Positions 1-11,767 of a DNA stretch of 64,000 nucleotides are shown piece after piece. The notes under the pieces are model-generated. The model saw only the letters and a program-made list of their open reading frames with translations. It was not told where the DNA came from and made no database searches. How positions within the stretch are numbered: the stretch's first letter is position 1; each line of letters starts with the position of its first letter. The DNA comes from Anodontia alba (taxonomy: Eukaryota > Mollusca > Bivalvia > Lucinida > Lucinidae). Location: NCBI GenBank assembly GCA_964016985.1, contig OZ024828.1, positions 2,319,701 to 2,383,700 on the forward strand, in the 5' to 3' direction. The position numbers and the translations under genes were made by a program.

Positions 1-135
1 ATCAGGAGGTTATGGGTTAGCCGCCAAGTCAATTTTACCTTTCTAAAATTGGTAATAGCTGCACTTTAGCTTGGTAGCTCATTGTAGGGAGAAGAGGATG
101 GTTGCTCTGCAGTAGCTGGCCTTGTTAAAAGATTA

Positions 136-358
136 CAGCACGGGCCACTATGGCCTAGTTGGTCACTGACTCTTAATCAGTGGGTCTCACTTCTGTGGGT
201 TTAAGCCGCACTCAGGTCACATGTGAGAGACCAAAGTCTTCAATGGAAGGTCAGGAGTTTTTTCTTTGGGTACTCCTGTTTATTGATCAGCCTGAAATAA
301 GTGATATAATCTTGGAAGGGCCATAAAACCAAAACCAAAACAACAACAAAAAAAATAG
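136..358 (+). mobile_element. tRNA-headed SINE, family S3
   Basis: The left part reads like a tRNA-derived pol III head: TGGCCTAGTTGGTCA suggests an A box and GGGTTTAAGCC a B box. The body includes GGTACTCCTGTTTATTGATCAG and the element ends in GGGCCATAAAACCAAAACC followed by A/C-rich sequence. The same order (head, GGTACTCC block, GGGCCGTAAACC tail) recurs at 11768-12056, so this is a dispersed family. Bases 1-135 hold nothing I recognise. Confidence 0.65.
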
Positions 359-399
359 ATTAGTCTGTCATGACTATATTCAATTATTATTTTTTACAG

Positions 400-486
400 G
401 CTGGTTACTATATGGAAAATGGTGTGAGGGTTTCTTATCCATACATAACTACAGTGTACATGAACCATGGGCCTGCCAAATATCAG
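400..486 (+). CDS. Candidate internal exon upstream of the HMGXB3-like terminal exon
   Basis: An 87-bp (29-codon) open segment is bounded by a pyrimidine-rich acceptor ending TTTTTTACAG and a donor TATCAG|GTGAAG. It is a multiple of three and begins and ends in phase 0, which matches the phase-0 start of the large exon at 1569, so splicing 486 to 1569 keeps the frame. The peptide is rich in Tyr and Pro and ends GPAKYQ. I did not identify a domain in it alone. The frame stays open past the donor only into a poly-Phe run made by a T tract, which supports the donor as the true end. Earlier exons would lie left of the window. The intron 487-1568 is AT-rich and shows no repeat I recognise. Confidence 0.5.
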
Positions 487-1568
487 GTGAAGTACAAAAT
501 AAGTCTATTATTAAAACAGTTTTTTTTTTCTTTTTTTTTTTTTTTTTTTTCAAACCCCAGTATAAGACTTTTCTACTATCAAGTGTCAGTTTCTTGTCAC
601 AGAGCATGATAGATTCCAACTAGTCATATAGGCAAATTGAGACACTGCCAATTACATACTAAGACATAGCATATGCAGATATTTTGTGGAAAAAATAGCT
701 TTTTCAGTAAAATATATGCCTCAGTCACAAAACACAGCCTTCCTAAGGAACAATGACCAAAAAAGCTCTTATGTAGCAACATATGAACAGAAAAGACTTG
801 CATCAGAGGAACTGTCTTGGAAAGCTCAGCTTAAAAAGTAATAGAGCTTAAAAACTACTGGTCAGGAGTGGTAGTAAAATAGTTTTACTTACGTGAATTT
901 TGTGCATGAATTTTGCATCATGTGCATACCATTCCCAAAATATGTTAATTTAACAAAAACAGAAAAAAAAAAAAACTTAAACATTTTTACACACATGGCA
1001 CAAACTCTAAAATTTGATTAATTTGCTGTCTGCCAAAGAATCAACCATTTATCAGTCGCACAAGTGTTGTTGTTGTTTTTTTCCATTGATAGGAAAGAAA
1101 GTCAGTGATTAAGCTTCATTGTAACTTAGTATTTTTTTCTTTCAACATTGCTTACATTGCTATAACAACCACTTTCCACTGTTTGCTTTTCATGTCATTA
1201 AGAGGAATACAAACATGCATACTGATAAGATTGAAATGTAAAAAGTATGGAGCTATCCAGGAAAGACCAGAAATACGACTAGCCCTCCCAAGGCCTGATT
1301 GAAAACCTCAATGTTCAGGTACAAGAAGGAAGTGCTGACTAAGACTTAGCTATACAGCTATTATACCTAATTGGAAATATATGACATGTGTTATGGCTGT
1401 GTCAGACTCCAATGACAGCCATGCATCAGACTGTAGTTACTGTTATTTTTTTGGGGGTCATTCAGAAAATTTATTTAAAAACAAAGAAGTATTGAAAAAA
1501 AGTCACTTGAGATGTTCATTATTATTTAAGATAGTTTAATGAAGTAAATATATGTGTTTTTGTTTCAG

Positions 1569-3176
1569 ATCTGGATTACACAATGCAAAGCAAGGACCCA
1601 TCAATGTGATGTGGGACCAGGGCTGAACGAGAGTATTCATTTTTTGACTAGAGAAACAGGGGCTGGTGATGAAATAGGCTGGGACTTTGTTGATCATGTG
1701 CTAAATTCTTACATCACATTTGGTGCTTATTGTACTTTGATGAACAATAGATATCGTCGTATCAATTCCAAATCAGCTTCTTTCATGTCAAGCAATACCT
1801 TTATTGCCTGGTGGTTCTCATGGATTAGTAAATTTAACATTGACTTTCGACAGCCTTGTAAATTATGCAAGTTTAGTCCTAGGTATCTTGCAGCTGATGG
1901 AACTAAAATAGGTATTAATGTCAGTCATTCTACAGTTACTCCTATTGAGACACCATCTGTGGCTACACTGATAGATCCTTGTAATAGGAGAAACAATAGA
2001 GCTTTCATTAGTTATTCTCAAGGAGACCATGATGCTAAAGACAAGGCTCAGAGTAGAGATCATCTTTTATATCACTCCAAGAGAGCTCTTGGCACTTTGA
2101 GAACAGCTGATGAATTGCCATTAGAGGAAGAAATTATTCGAAATGATAAGTTATTAAGACATGTTGGTGAAAGATTTCTTCCTCTTGTTCAGATCTTTAT
2201 TCATAAACAGTGTGGAAACAGAATGCACAAGAAGCTAGCAGTCCTGTTCAAAATTTTATCCACAAATCATTCTCTTTCAAGCATATTGCCTTTCAGATAC
2301 ATAGATGAATTTCAGTCTGTGTTAACATCTTTGAGACTAAATGGAGATGTAGATATTCATATCTTAAACAAGGTGTCTCAGTTTAGTCCAGAAATTCGAG
2401 ACATTTTGATAAGTGGAAAAGGCACAGCTATTTGTTCAGACATGATTGATTTCTTTGAACATCTAATTGAAAGAGTCCTTGCCATTTTTAGTGATTGCAA
2501 AGAACCTGATGTGGTTAATCCCAAACCTGGGAGCTATAACCCGGCTAAGTTTGGTAGAGCTTACTATTTTACTGCACATGGTGAACAAATAAGGGATATT
2601 CCCAAGTACACTATGGGCAGTAGTAGCAGCAGTAATTATGATGACGAACCGGCAAGAGAAACTGAAAAATGCTACAAAAAATTTCCTGAAGTTGGGAGAA
2701 AAGGTACCACATACTTATTTTTGTGGTTTGATCCGCAACACTATGGTCATTGTTATGGCTATCACATGATTCCTGGGCATGAAGGTAGAAAAGACCCGGC
2801 ATGCTCAGCTTATGCTTTTCTAGAAACAGCACCTGAAGAAATGTTCTATGACTTCAGTTGTCAGCTGGAAGAATATTGTTTGAACCGTGAACCAGGTTTT
2901 TGGAAGAACACTCGCTTTTTTCATGATACCTTCCATGGCTTCTGTCATTCTTGTGCAGTAGTCTATAAATCATCTAGGTTGATGCTATTACGAAAAGTCA
3001 ACACAGAAATATGTGAGCAAACAAATTCTTTTCTTCAGCACATCCGATACTCAGCACGTGCAATGAGCATGAGCAAATTCAACCATTTTTTACAGTTTTT
3101 TCTTTTTCAGTGGAGTAAAAAGAAATATGAAAATTTCAGTAGAAAATGTGCTTTGGCCACAACTTATGTAACATAA
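1569..3176 (+). CDS. Terminal exon of an HMGXB3-like / KDZ-transposase-related protein
   Basis: An uninterrupted 536-codon frame (535 residues plus TAA at 3174-3176) follows an acceptor, GTGTTTTTGTTTCAG|ATC. The frame opens upstream only through a GTG, so this is an exon and not a complete gene. I recognise the region as the large domain found in proteins annotated HMG domain-containing protein 3-like, often multi-copy in bivalves and cnidarians. Early motifs include EIGWDFVDHVL, FIAWWFSWISKF and LAADGTKIGINV. The middle has YNPAKFGRAYYF and GEQIRDIPKYT. The C-terminal part carries FYDFSCQLEEYCLNREP (Asp codon 2850-2852), FFHDTFHGFCHSC and NTEICEQTNSFLQ (Glu codon 3006-3008). This D...H...E layout resembles the catalytic core of KDZ transposases. 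Absence of stops over 1.6 kb in AT-rich DNA argues for a functional or very young copy. Whether it is a host gene or a transposon gene cannot be decided here. Confidence 0.7.
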   Translation: MWITQCKARTHQCDVGPGLNESIHFLTRETGAGDEIGWDFVDHVLNSYITFGAYCTLMNNRYRRINSKSASFMSSNTFIAWWFSWISKFNIDFRQPCKLCKFSPRYLAADGTKIGINVSHSTVTPIETPSVATLIDPCNRRNNRAFISYSQGDHDAKDKAQSRDHLLYHSKRALGTLRTADELPLEEEIIRNDKLLRHVGERFLPLVQIFIHKQCGNRMHKKLAVLFKILSTNHSLSSILPFRYIDEFQSVLTSLRLNGDVDIHILNKVSQFSPEIRDILISGKGTAICSDMIDFFEHLIERVLAIFSDCKEPDVVNPKPGSYNPAKFGRAYYFTAHGEQIRDIPKYTMGSSSSSNYDDEPARETEKCYKKFPEVGRKGTTYLFLWFDPQHYGHCYGYHMIPGHEGRKDPACSAYAFLETAPEEMFYDFSCQLEEYCLNREPGFWKNTRFFHDTFHGFCHSCAVVYKSSRLMLLRKVNTEICEQTNSFLQHIRYSARAMSMSKFNHFLQFFLFQWSKKKYENFSRKCALATTYVT

Positions 3177-3370
3177 TAATCAAAATGTAATTCTCTCTCA
3201 TCTGGACATGTAGTCCACAAAGCGAGCTATTTGTTGTTGGGCAGTATTTTATTCCCTATCCTTCATTGGAGAAGTATTCTGTTGCTTCTCCTGAAACTAA
3301 TGTACCTGTTTTGATAATCGTATTACAAATTTTATGAAGTATTTCTTTTGATAAACAGTGAGACTTCCTT

Positions 3371-3660
3371 ATTCTGTGGCAGGCCTCTGTAATTGAGTTG
3401 GAATCACGTCTGAGTGGTGATCAGGTCGCGAGTTTGATACCTGCTAGATCAGCAACATTCTTTCGTGGCGATTGGTCATGAAATCCTTTCTAAGGTTATT
3501 CCCGACCTTCACTGATTCAAGGAAAGTGGTCAGTTTCTGGCTAAATAATGTGCACTGCACTGGTCAGCCACGTATAAGCCTGCCCAGGAAAAGTGGGGAT
3601 AGGTAAACTGATTGGCTCCACATGACCTAAATAGTGTTGACTGAACCATTACCAAACAAA
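3371..3660 (+). mobile_element. Diverged S1-family SINE
   Basis: This is the only S1 copy in plus orientation. A tRNA-like head (GTAATTGAGTTGGAA as A box, GGTCGCGAGTTTGATACC as B box) is followed by the S1 body words ATTCTTTCGTGGCGAT, GTCATGAAAT, CAAGGAAAGTGGTCAGTTTC and ATGTGCACTGCACTGG. It ends with the degraded tail GTTGACTGAACCATTACC. Many substitutions relative to the copies at 19.2, 33.2 and 36.0 kb show it is older. Confidence 0.7.
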
Positions 3661-5839
3661 GTCCATATAAATATTTTGGTAAATAATCGTTTATGTGCCT
3701 CATTATTAATGGTACACATGGCTTGTTAACATTAAAAGATTTTAACATATAGCTCCAGAAGCCATGGAAACCCAGTGTTCCTTCTGTGAAATATAAATAG
3801 AAAAAGCCGCAAAAATCCTCATCTGTAAAAGCCATTGTTGGAATTCAAAACTTTACAGTACAACTGATTTTGTAGACTTATACCAGATAAGTCTTTTTCC
3901 TACAAGAAGTTTACTTGAACTTCCATTTAACAGTAACCATGTTCTTTTTTTCACTTATGTCAGCAGTATTGTTGCAGTTGTTCTGAAATTGTCAAGAATA
4001 TTTGTTGTTAGACATGACGTTTTTCACTGGTTCTACCGATATCTGACCACTTTGAGCAATGCCAGACGGTTTTGTTGCAGAAAGGGCTTAATCAAGAATG
4101 TTTACCACTTATACATGGAATTCAATAATGTTCTGATGAAAATGTGTTAGTCTGAATTTCCTTGAGAAATAGTAGAAACTGTTCTCTTGCACATAACTTC
4201 ATTATATGCCATTTGCATGTACTGGTTTTAAGCCAGTCCTCGGGCATTTAAAGTATGAGGGGGGTATATAGTTTTTGTTGCTTTTTTTTTTTTTTTTTTT
4301 TTTTTTTTCTTTTAAGTATGCCTGATATCCAGTGTATATAATATAAGGTAAATGTACATCAAAGCAAGAAAAAAAAAAAAAAAGGCTGTGCCTGTAGCAC
4401 TTATTAAAATGTTTCTGATACAATTTATTTGCCCAGAAAAGGATGCTATTTTATTGAAAGTAGTTTGGAATGTGTAGTAACCAAAATAACTAAAATGATT
4501 TTTCAGTTACGCTTTATGAGAACTGCAGATAAAGGTTTCGGGTTTAAAGAATGTGTTTATTGTGATACAATAAGAATGAGCTACTGTTATGCAGAGTATT
4601 TTCTCACAAAGGAAGCAAATTCTATTTAATACATTTGTAGCTTGCTTTGAGAAGGGAAAAAAAAGATTCTGGTCAGAGTGATCTCCCTTGGAAATGTATC
4701 AATACATTTTAAATTCAAATCATATTATTGTGTTAGTAGTAGGCAGTGTTTAGCAGGAAAATAAGCTGATTTGGAAAATACTTGATACTGTATGTCTTAT
4801 TGATTTAATACATATTTCTTACATTAGCCTTGTCTCACAAAAAGTCGGCTTAACACATGCAAACAGAAAAGGCTCAGATTTTGAGTAGATAAGCTGGCTG
4901 ATCTGAGGCCTTCCTGTTCTTTACATTAAGCTCCTTTTTGCATGACACTGATTATACATGTTTTAAATAATTCTTATAGTTTGTCTGTTATTACTGACAA
5001 TGACTTACCTTAATCAAATGCATGGAGTGCTACTGTTTATGTTACAGGGATGAATTTTAAAACTGTAATTAAAGTTCATACAAGTATCATATCAGTGTTG
5101 AATGTTTCAACTTGCTTTTAATATTTAGAAAGCGGTGAATTTGGCCCAGGTTAGCTTATTAAGTTGCAGTGTGTACCAGCTGAGCAAAGTATATCCATTT
5201 GAGCCTTTTTGTTTAAATGCATTTGCACTAGTCTAAGATGGCTGATACCAGTCTTAGTTCTAAGCTGGCTGTTGCAGTTAGAATAAGAGAGGTCTGAGGC
5301 AGAAAGCTCAGTTGGTGATGCTTTAGCTCTGTCATTGCACCGAGCCGTATTTCTGCTCATATTTTGCTTCATATTCACCAGAACTCCTTCAGATGAGGTT
5401 TCACCACTTTGCTCAGTCCTGAGTAATTAGTTCCCACTACTCTTTTGGTATGTTGGAGGCGCTTCGGGTGTCCACCCAGTATAATAAATATATATATTGT
5501 GTGTATGTTAATGTAGAATACAGTGGACTTTCTGTATCTCAAATCGCAAGGGACTAGAAATTTTTGTTTGAGGAAACAGTAGTTTGAGATAAAAGAAGTT
5601 TAAAGTCTAATGAACATACAGCAAAACTGAACAACAGTGCCTAAAATTTAGTTTGACTTAATTAGTAGTTTGAGATAAAGTCAGCTATATTTAAATTTGA
5701 GTAATACCTCAATCAAGTGGTATTCTTGCTACTTCTGCCAGTACAACTTTGTTACCTGTTTGTATTTTGTGTATGCATTTTTGCCCATGTTTATTTGTGT
5801 ATATATAATCTTGCTAAGCTAGAGTAAACACATACTTAC
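3661..5839. other. Gene-free stretch downstream of the HMGXB3-like exon
   Basis: There is no convincing ORF. A T tract lies at about 4281-4309 and an A tract at 4371-4383. AATAAA at 5483-5488 could be a distant poly(A) signal for the upstream gene but is weak evidence. TACAGTGGACTTTCTGTATC near 5520 resembles the left end of a pogo-type element; I found no matching right end. Confidence 0.4.
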
Positions 5840-6836
5840 ACCCCGTCACATGATAGTGGTGGAATATTATGGTTTCAAGTTGGTAGTCCGTGTGTCCGCC
5901 TCTCTGTTTGTCAGTCTGACTGTACATACGCCAGGTACATACCAAGATTAGTGTTTGTATTATGGGTGTCTGTTTATTCCGTCATTGCGGTGTTAAAAAT
6001 AATTAAAAATGGGTGTTGTAGGGTTAAAAAGATCAAAGGATCTAACCTCAAAACGTACCTCTCGTAAGAACGTCTGTCCTACAACCATCCGTAATTATGT
6101 TTCCGGACGATAACTTGAGTGAATATCAATGGGTTATCACCAAACTTTGTATGTGCATTGATATTGTGGAGATCTGGTTTGCTAAAAGGCAAATTTCAGC
6201 AATTTTTATCTGCCAGTTTGAAAAACAGGGCTTATTATGTTATGCCCCTTGGTGTCTTTTCATCCATCTGTAAATTTTTCATTTCCTGATAACTCTTCCT
6301 ACAGTTTACATAAGATCAAGGTGAAACTCGATACATAGTTAGACCATGATGTAGAGCAGGGCATATTATTTTGAGGTTAAAGTCCACCAACTATTAACAG
6401 AGTAACGCCCCTTTGAAAATGTTTGTAAGGATCTGGTTTCGGGGGTGGGGGGGGGGGGGGGGGGCACATGATACCCCTTGCAGAACTCTTGTTGACAGAC
6501 TTACCTGCCTGCAACACATCTGATTTTTCATTTCCGGACGATAACTTGAGTAAATATCAGTGGATTTTTACCAAAGGGTGTGTGCATTGATATTACACAG
6601 ATCTGATTTTGTGATTGCTAATGGACAAATTTCATCAATTTTTGACAGAGTTATCTTCCTAAGACGCATCCATGGTTTAGTTTCAGGACAATCTCAACTG
6701 ATTTTCACCAAACTTGATATGTGCATTTATATTATGGAGATCTAGTTTACGATTGCTATTGGTACATTTAGTCAGCTTTTAACATTGTTATCTCCCCATG
6801 ACATGATAATGGCGAGGTATTATCGTTTCATGGTTT
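5840..6836 (+). repeat. Tandem-core element, core T6 (CCGGACGATAACTTGAGT)
   Basis: It opens with ACCCCGTCACATGATAGTGG, then a GTCC/GTCT-rich stretch at about 5888-5925. Irregular repeats of CCGGACGATAACTTGAGT, TATCA-TGG-TTACCAAA and GTGCATTGATATT-GAGATCTG follow. A G run interrupts it at about 6443-6464. A second opening of the same type (CATGACATGATAATGGCGAG) sits at about 6798-6820, just before the fold-back element. The same core in reverse is at 17420-17814. Confidence 0.6.
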
Positions 6837-6853
6837 GTTTTGTTTTTTTCCTT

Positions 6854-7198
6854 AAAGGCTCCATATTCCTATATATTATCCAAGAAAGGTTTGATAAATT
6901 GATGTATAGTATTAATACAATCATAAAACGTGGCACCTGACAGCCTGTAAAAATTCAGTTAGTCTTTAGTTCTTAAACGGAATCAAAAATGAAATGATTT
7001 TTTAAGGATCTCTGAATTAATGTTGCCAACATTTATTCAGAGATACGGTAAAAAATCATTTCATTTTTTATCCAGTTCAAAAACGATAGACTAATGCTGT
7101 CAGATGCGACATTTTATGATTGTATTAATAGCATATATCAAATAATTTCACTTTTCTCGAGGAAAAAAATGTCTAATTTTGAGGAATATGGAGTCTTT
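6854..7198. mobile_element. 345-bp fold-back element
   Basis: The ends are inverted copies: AAAGGCTCCATATTCCT on the left and AGGAATATGGAGTCTTT on the right. Matching continues inward through TAATACAATCATAAAA and ATGAAATGATTTTTTA to a centre near TGTTGCCAACA at about 7020. Both arms are imperfect, so the two halves have diverged since insertion. I see no ORF and no clear target duplication. Confidence 0.7.
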
Positions 7199-7233
7199 CA
7201 TTTGTTGATTTGTATATTGGACTAACAGATTTT

Positions 7234-8166
7234 TAGCTCACCTGAGCAAAAGCTCAGGGTGAGCTATTGTGATCTCCATCTGTCAGTTGTCCATCGTCAA
7301 CAATTAGTTTGTTAACACTCTAAAGGTCACAGTTTTGACCCATTCTTGATGAAACTTGCCCAGAATGTTTGCCCCAATGAAATCTAGGTCAAATTCGATA
7401 CTGGGTCACTTGGGCTCAAAAACTAGGTCACCAGGTCAAATCAAAGGAAAACCTTAACACTCTAGAGTCACATTTTTGAAGCCGTCATCATGAATATTGC
7501 TAAAAATATTTGCTTTGATGATTTCTAGGTCAGATTCGAAACTGGGTCACTTGGGGTTAAAAACTAGGTCACCAGGCCTAATCAAAGGAAAACCTTTGTT
7601 AACACTCTAGAGGTCACATTTTGAAGTAATCATCATGAATCTTGCTCAAAGTGTTTTTCTTGATCAGTTCTAGGTCAAGTTCAAAATTGGGTCACTTGGG
7701 GTAAAAAACTAAGTCACCGGGCCAAATCAGCAGAAAACACTCTAGCAATTTTTTAAGCAATCATCATGATGATTTTATGTCAAGTTTAAAACTGGGTCAC
7801 GTGGGGTAAAAAACTTGGTCACCTGGCCAAATCAGCGGAAAACCTTCTTAACACTCTAGCGGTCACATTTTTAAGTAATCATCATGAATCTTGCTCAGAT
7901 TGTTTATCGATGATTTCTAGGTCAAGTTTGAAACTGGGTCATTTGGGGTCAAAAACTAGGTCACCAGGCCAGATCAAAGGAAGACTTTGTTAACATGCAA
8001 GAGGTCACATTTTTGAAGTAATCATCATGAATCTTGCCCAAAAAGTTTGTCTTATATAATCGTCATGAATTTTGGTCAGAATGTTTACTTTGATCCTTTA
8101 TGGGTCACGTTCTCTAAGTGCTATGATACTCAGGTGAGCAATACAGGGCCATCATGGCCCTCTTGT
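7234..8166 (+). repeat. Tandem-core element, core T1 (GGTCA type), complete copy
   Basis: The left end is a hairpin at 7235-7265 (AGCTCACCTGAGC, loop AAAA, then its complement). A short TC/GT-rich module follows, then about six units of roughly 145 bp carrying CACTCTAGAGGTCACATTTT, ATCATCATGAATCTTGCTC, TTTCTAGGTCAAGTTCGAAA and CTGGGTCACTTGGGGTCAAA. The right end is CAGGTGAGCAATACAGGGCC followed by the palindrome GGGCCATCATGGCCC and CTTGT. The design recalls bivalve 'pearl' and Helentron-type non-autonomous elements. Confidence 0.75.
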
Positions 8167-8478
8167 AGTATTATAGATAGTCATTAAAAATTATAATTGA
8201 CAAATAAAAGATTTGTTTCTAAATACCTATTGTTTTACTTTATAAAGAAATAAAATTTTAGCCCTATACCGCCAGTACTGTATGTAATTAATACAGATCT
8301 GCTGCAAATATGGTCAAACCTCCTCGATAAAGTATGTATGTATATAATATGCCTTAAATATGCCCATAAACCTCTAGATTCATATCTTTGTTCAGGTGCC
8401 GCACTTGCATGTGTCTGGAAGTAGTCACTGTCAGTCCAAAATTTTTCTCTTGTCCTATATGACCTAGGTTGGTCAAAA

Positions 8479-8742
8479 TAAGTTTTATGGAGTTTAACAG
8501 CCCAGTCAACACTATTTAGGTCATACTGAGCAATTACATAAGCGGTTAACCAGTACAGTGCACTTTCTTTGGCCAGAAACTGGTAACTGCTTATGAATCA
8601 GTGGAAGGGAGAGAATGACAGTTTAAAGGTTTCATGTTCAGTCTCTACGAAAGGACTGCTGCCTGTCAAGGCAGGTATCGAACCTGCAACATCCTGATCA
8701 GTGGTCAGACACGCATCCGACCAAGCTAACGAGGTCGGCTCT
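8479..8742 (-). mobile_element. S1-family SINE
   Basis: On the minus strand a tRNA-like head (CTCGTTAGCTTGGTCGGATG, then GGTTCGATACC) lies at the right end and the body and tail run leftwards. The element shares the S1 words CCAGAAACTGGTAACTGC, GGAAGGGAGAGAATGAC and GCCCAGTCAACAC. Its flanks, GGTCAAAAT and AGTCAAATT, may be a decayed target duplication. Confidence 0.75.
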
Positions 8743-8852
8743 AGTCAAATTATATATGTGTACATATAGTGAAGAGTATCAAATACCATAGATAGCTATC
8801 TTCTCGGACTACATTAACCTATAAATGCTAGAATGTGCCGCAAAGTAGCTTT

Positions 8853-8910
8853 TGCAAACTGTAGACCCAGATCAGTTGATGCAGAATTGATCAGGGTCTG
8901 CACTGTTTGT
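8853..8910. repeat. ~60-bp dispersed hairpin, family H60
   Basis: The arms GCAAACTGTAGACCCAGATC and GATCAGGGTCTGCACTGTTT are inverted copies separated by about 15 bases. The same hairpin recurs at 16908, three times in 47.6-47.9 kb, and at 61378. Confidence 0.65.
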
Positions 8911-9249
8911 CTTGGATTCAACGGAAAACTATATTATCATGGAAGATACTTTTAAATATCGAATAGAATAATACGAGACGGAAAAATCTACTCGGCATAA
9001 ACGAGTTAAGCAAGTCAGTTCTACAGTTTGACCGAAAAACTGGTTGCATGGTTACCAGCCCTTGGTACGTTATCCGTCTGTCCATGCTTGTGATGGAAAC
9101 AAGTCTCGTATGATGAGCAGCAATGCATGACGTTCATGTTCAACAGTTTCATTACAGTGCTAAATACCCTTGGCTTATTCAGGAAAGGACAGGCGCTTCA
9201 TACGCTGTTGCCGAATACATGACCATAAAAGTATGGGGACATATTTGTT

Positions 9250-9893
9250 ATCCCCCGCCTTTTCGAAGAAAAGCGGAGGGACACCGTTTTTGGCTTTCCG
9301 TGGCGCGTGGTGCATGGTTCCGAATTTTTTGTAGGTATTTTGTCCCCTTAACTACTCCCACAATTTTGTCCGATCCTTTTGAAACTTTACAGGTGCTTTA
9401 AGGATGGTCTGAAGATATGCAGGTGTTTTTTTTTAGAATCCTGAAATTATTTTTTATCACTTTTTACACATTTTGAACTTAGACATTTTTTGAGCTAATA
9501 TTACAGAAGTCTATAGGGAGTAGGTACCTTGTCCCCTTAACTCCTCCCACAGTTTTCGGCCGATCCTTTTGACACTTTACATGGGTTTTTAGGATGGCCT
9601 GAAGATATGCATGTGGATTTTTCAGAATCCTGAAATAATTTTTTATCACCTTTTCTGAATTTTTTAGACGTTTTTTGAGTTCTAATATTACAGAAGTGTA
9701 TAGGGAGTAGGTACCTTGTCTCGGTAACTCCTACCACAGTTTTAAGCCGATCCTTTTGAAACTTTACAGGTGCTTTAAGGATGGTCTGAAGATATGCATG
9801 TGGGTTTTTTCAGAATCCTGAAATTATTTTTTATCACTGGTTTCCCGCTTCAATACTTAGGTAAGTGATACAGGACCAATGGTCCTCTGGTTA
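9250..9893 (+). repeat. Tandem-core element, core T7
   Basis: It starts with a hairpin at about 9250-9280 (CCGCCTTTTCG / AAAAGCGG). Three units of about 190 bp follow, with GATCCTTTTGAAACTTTACA, TTTAAGGATGGTCTGAAGATATGC and TAGGGAGTAGGTACCTTGTC. The right end is CAATACTTAGGTAAGTGATA followed by AGGACCAATGGTCCTCTGG, another short palindrome. Short open frames here are repeat shadows. Confidence 0.65.
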
Positions 9894-10147
9894 ACTTACC
9901 CATTTTTAATACCTCAAATAAAAATAAGGCGGGGACATAAATTCCCTATGGAATTTGCTTGTTTATTCTACAGTTTTTGTCTCATTTTTAAAAAACTTCA
10001 CAGAAATATTCAGTATAGTCTGCTGCTTACATATAATTTCTAGTTAATTATAGCACGGTTGTCTGTCTTGATTGGAGACATTTTGAAAGCATTACCAGGT
10101 TTAATTACAAAGGAGAGAGTTACAATACATCTTCGGTGAAGTTGATA

Positions 10148-11547
10148 TCGCACCTGCTGCCCCTCCATCACCCCCAACAAAAACAATGTTAATTTCAGCT
10201 CGGACCCATCAATACGGGTATTGATGTGTCCGAGATTTCAGGTAGAAGAAATTAATCTAGGAATTTCATCGAAAGCATATGCATTTTCTCATATGATGCA
10301 TGAGAAGTTGGGCTCGAAAAGTACCCATACTCGGTACACTTGCACTAAATCTGAGGTAAGAAAATGACAAGTTAAAGCGGACAGTGACAAAAATAAATTT
10401 AAAAATAATATCAAAACCACGTGCACTTCTGCAGACCTGGGAGAAAACGTGCAAAGTGTCAAAAAGACCGGTTTTAAATTGTATAAGTTACTCGTGCAAA
10501 GCTGAAAAAATATTGGTAAAATTGTATGAGGAGATGCTCAACAGGTACCCACTGTCTATATATTGAGGGTGAAAAATGACGAAGTTCACAATGTGGAAAA
10601 AAGTGACAACAAATAATCTAACAGTTGTATCCAAACCACATATACATCCTCATACCATGAAGAAAACGCATGCAAAGTTTCATAATAATCGGTACAAAAC
10701 TGTAAGTGGAGTTGCGCTCACAAGAGGTACCAACTGTTTATATATTATTATATTACAGGGGTGAGAATTTTCAGCGGTTTTGATGGTTTTTTAGAAAAAT
10801 AAAAAGTTCTGGTCATGACAAGCTTTTGAAATACGGCATTTGTGTGAGTGTGTGTGTGTGTGTGTGGAGGGGGGGGGGGGGGGGGGAGCGGGGTGGTGGG
10901 GGAGGGGGGTATATGGACATTTTCAGCGGTTTAGTTGAATTATCATTCCCACCCCAAAAATGACAAAGTTCACAATGCGGAAAAAGTGAAAAAAATAATC
11001 TAACAATAATATCCAAACCACATGCACACCCTCTTACCATGAAGAAAATACACGCAAAGTTTCAAAACTATCAGTACAAAACTGTAAGAGGAGTTGCGCT
11101 CACAAGAGGTACCCACTGTCTCTATATTAAGGCTTAAAAATGACATAAGTTCACAATGTGGAAAAAGTGACAAAAAAACGTTCTAACAATTATACTCAAA
11201 CCACAGGTACAGCCTCATACCACGAAGAAAACACAGGCAAAGTAATCGGTACGAAACTGTAAGAGGATTTGTGCTCACAAGAGGTACCCACTGTCTATAT
11301 ATTGAGGGTGAAAAATGATTCAGTTCACAATGTGGAAAAAGTGACCAAAAATAATCTAACAATTAGATTCAAACCACATGCACATCCTCATGCCATGAAG
11401 AAAACACATGTAAAGTTTCAAAATGATCAGTGCATGCAAAACTGTAAGAGGAATTGCGCTCACAAGACACCCAGGGTAAATGTTGACGGACAGACGAACG
11501 AACGGAAACTTGCACGCATAAGTCGCCCCTGCTAAAGCAGGTGCGAC
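10148..11547 (+). repeat. Tandem-core element, core T8
   Basis: The left end is TCGCACCTGCTGCCCC. The right end is a hairpin at 11522-11547 (GTCGCCCCTGCT, AA, AGCAGGTGCGAC). Between them are about six to seven units of roughly 180 bp with GAGGTACCCACTGTCTATAT, GTTCACAATGTGGAAAAAGTG and CATGAAGAAAACACATGC. A GACGGACAGACGAACGAACG module sits just inside the right hairpin. A (GT)n and G-run insertion lies at about 10842-10909. Confidence 0.7.
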
Positions 11548-11767
11548 AAAAAATGTGAGTTGAAACAGCGAGCATTCCTGAAAGGTCGTCTTCTAATCAA
11601 ATATAATAAAGTTTCATTTCAGTTTCATTCGTTGCCAATCCATTTCAACGCATCATAACAAACATGCACTTGAAAATAATAAGGATAGTAGATCTGCTAG
11701 ATCCGAGATACGTCATAGTCCCGGATACGTTTCAGCTAGATTGTCTTTTATTAGCAGTCAGAAAGAT

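Noticed and set aside
370..609. 79-codon frame extending past 486
   Set aside because: Beyond the donor at 487 it runs into a poly-Phe stretch made by a T tract; only 400-486 looks exonic.
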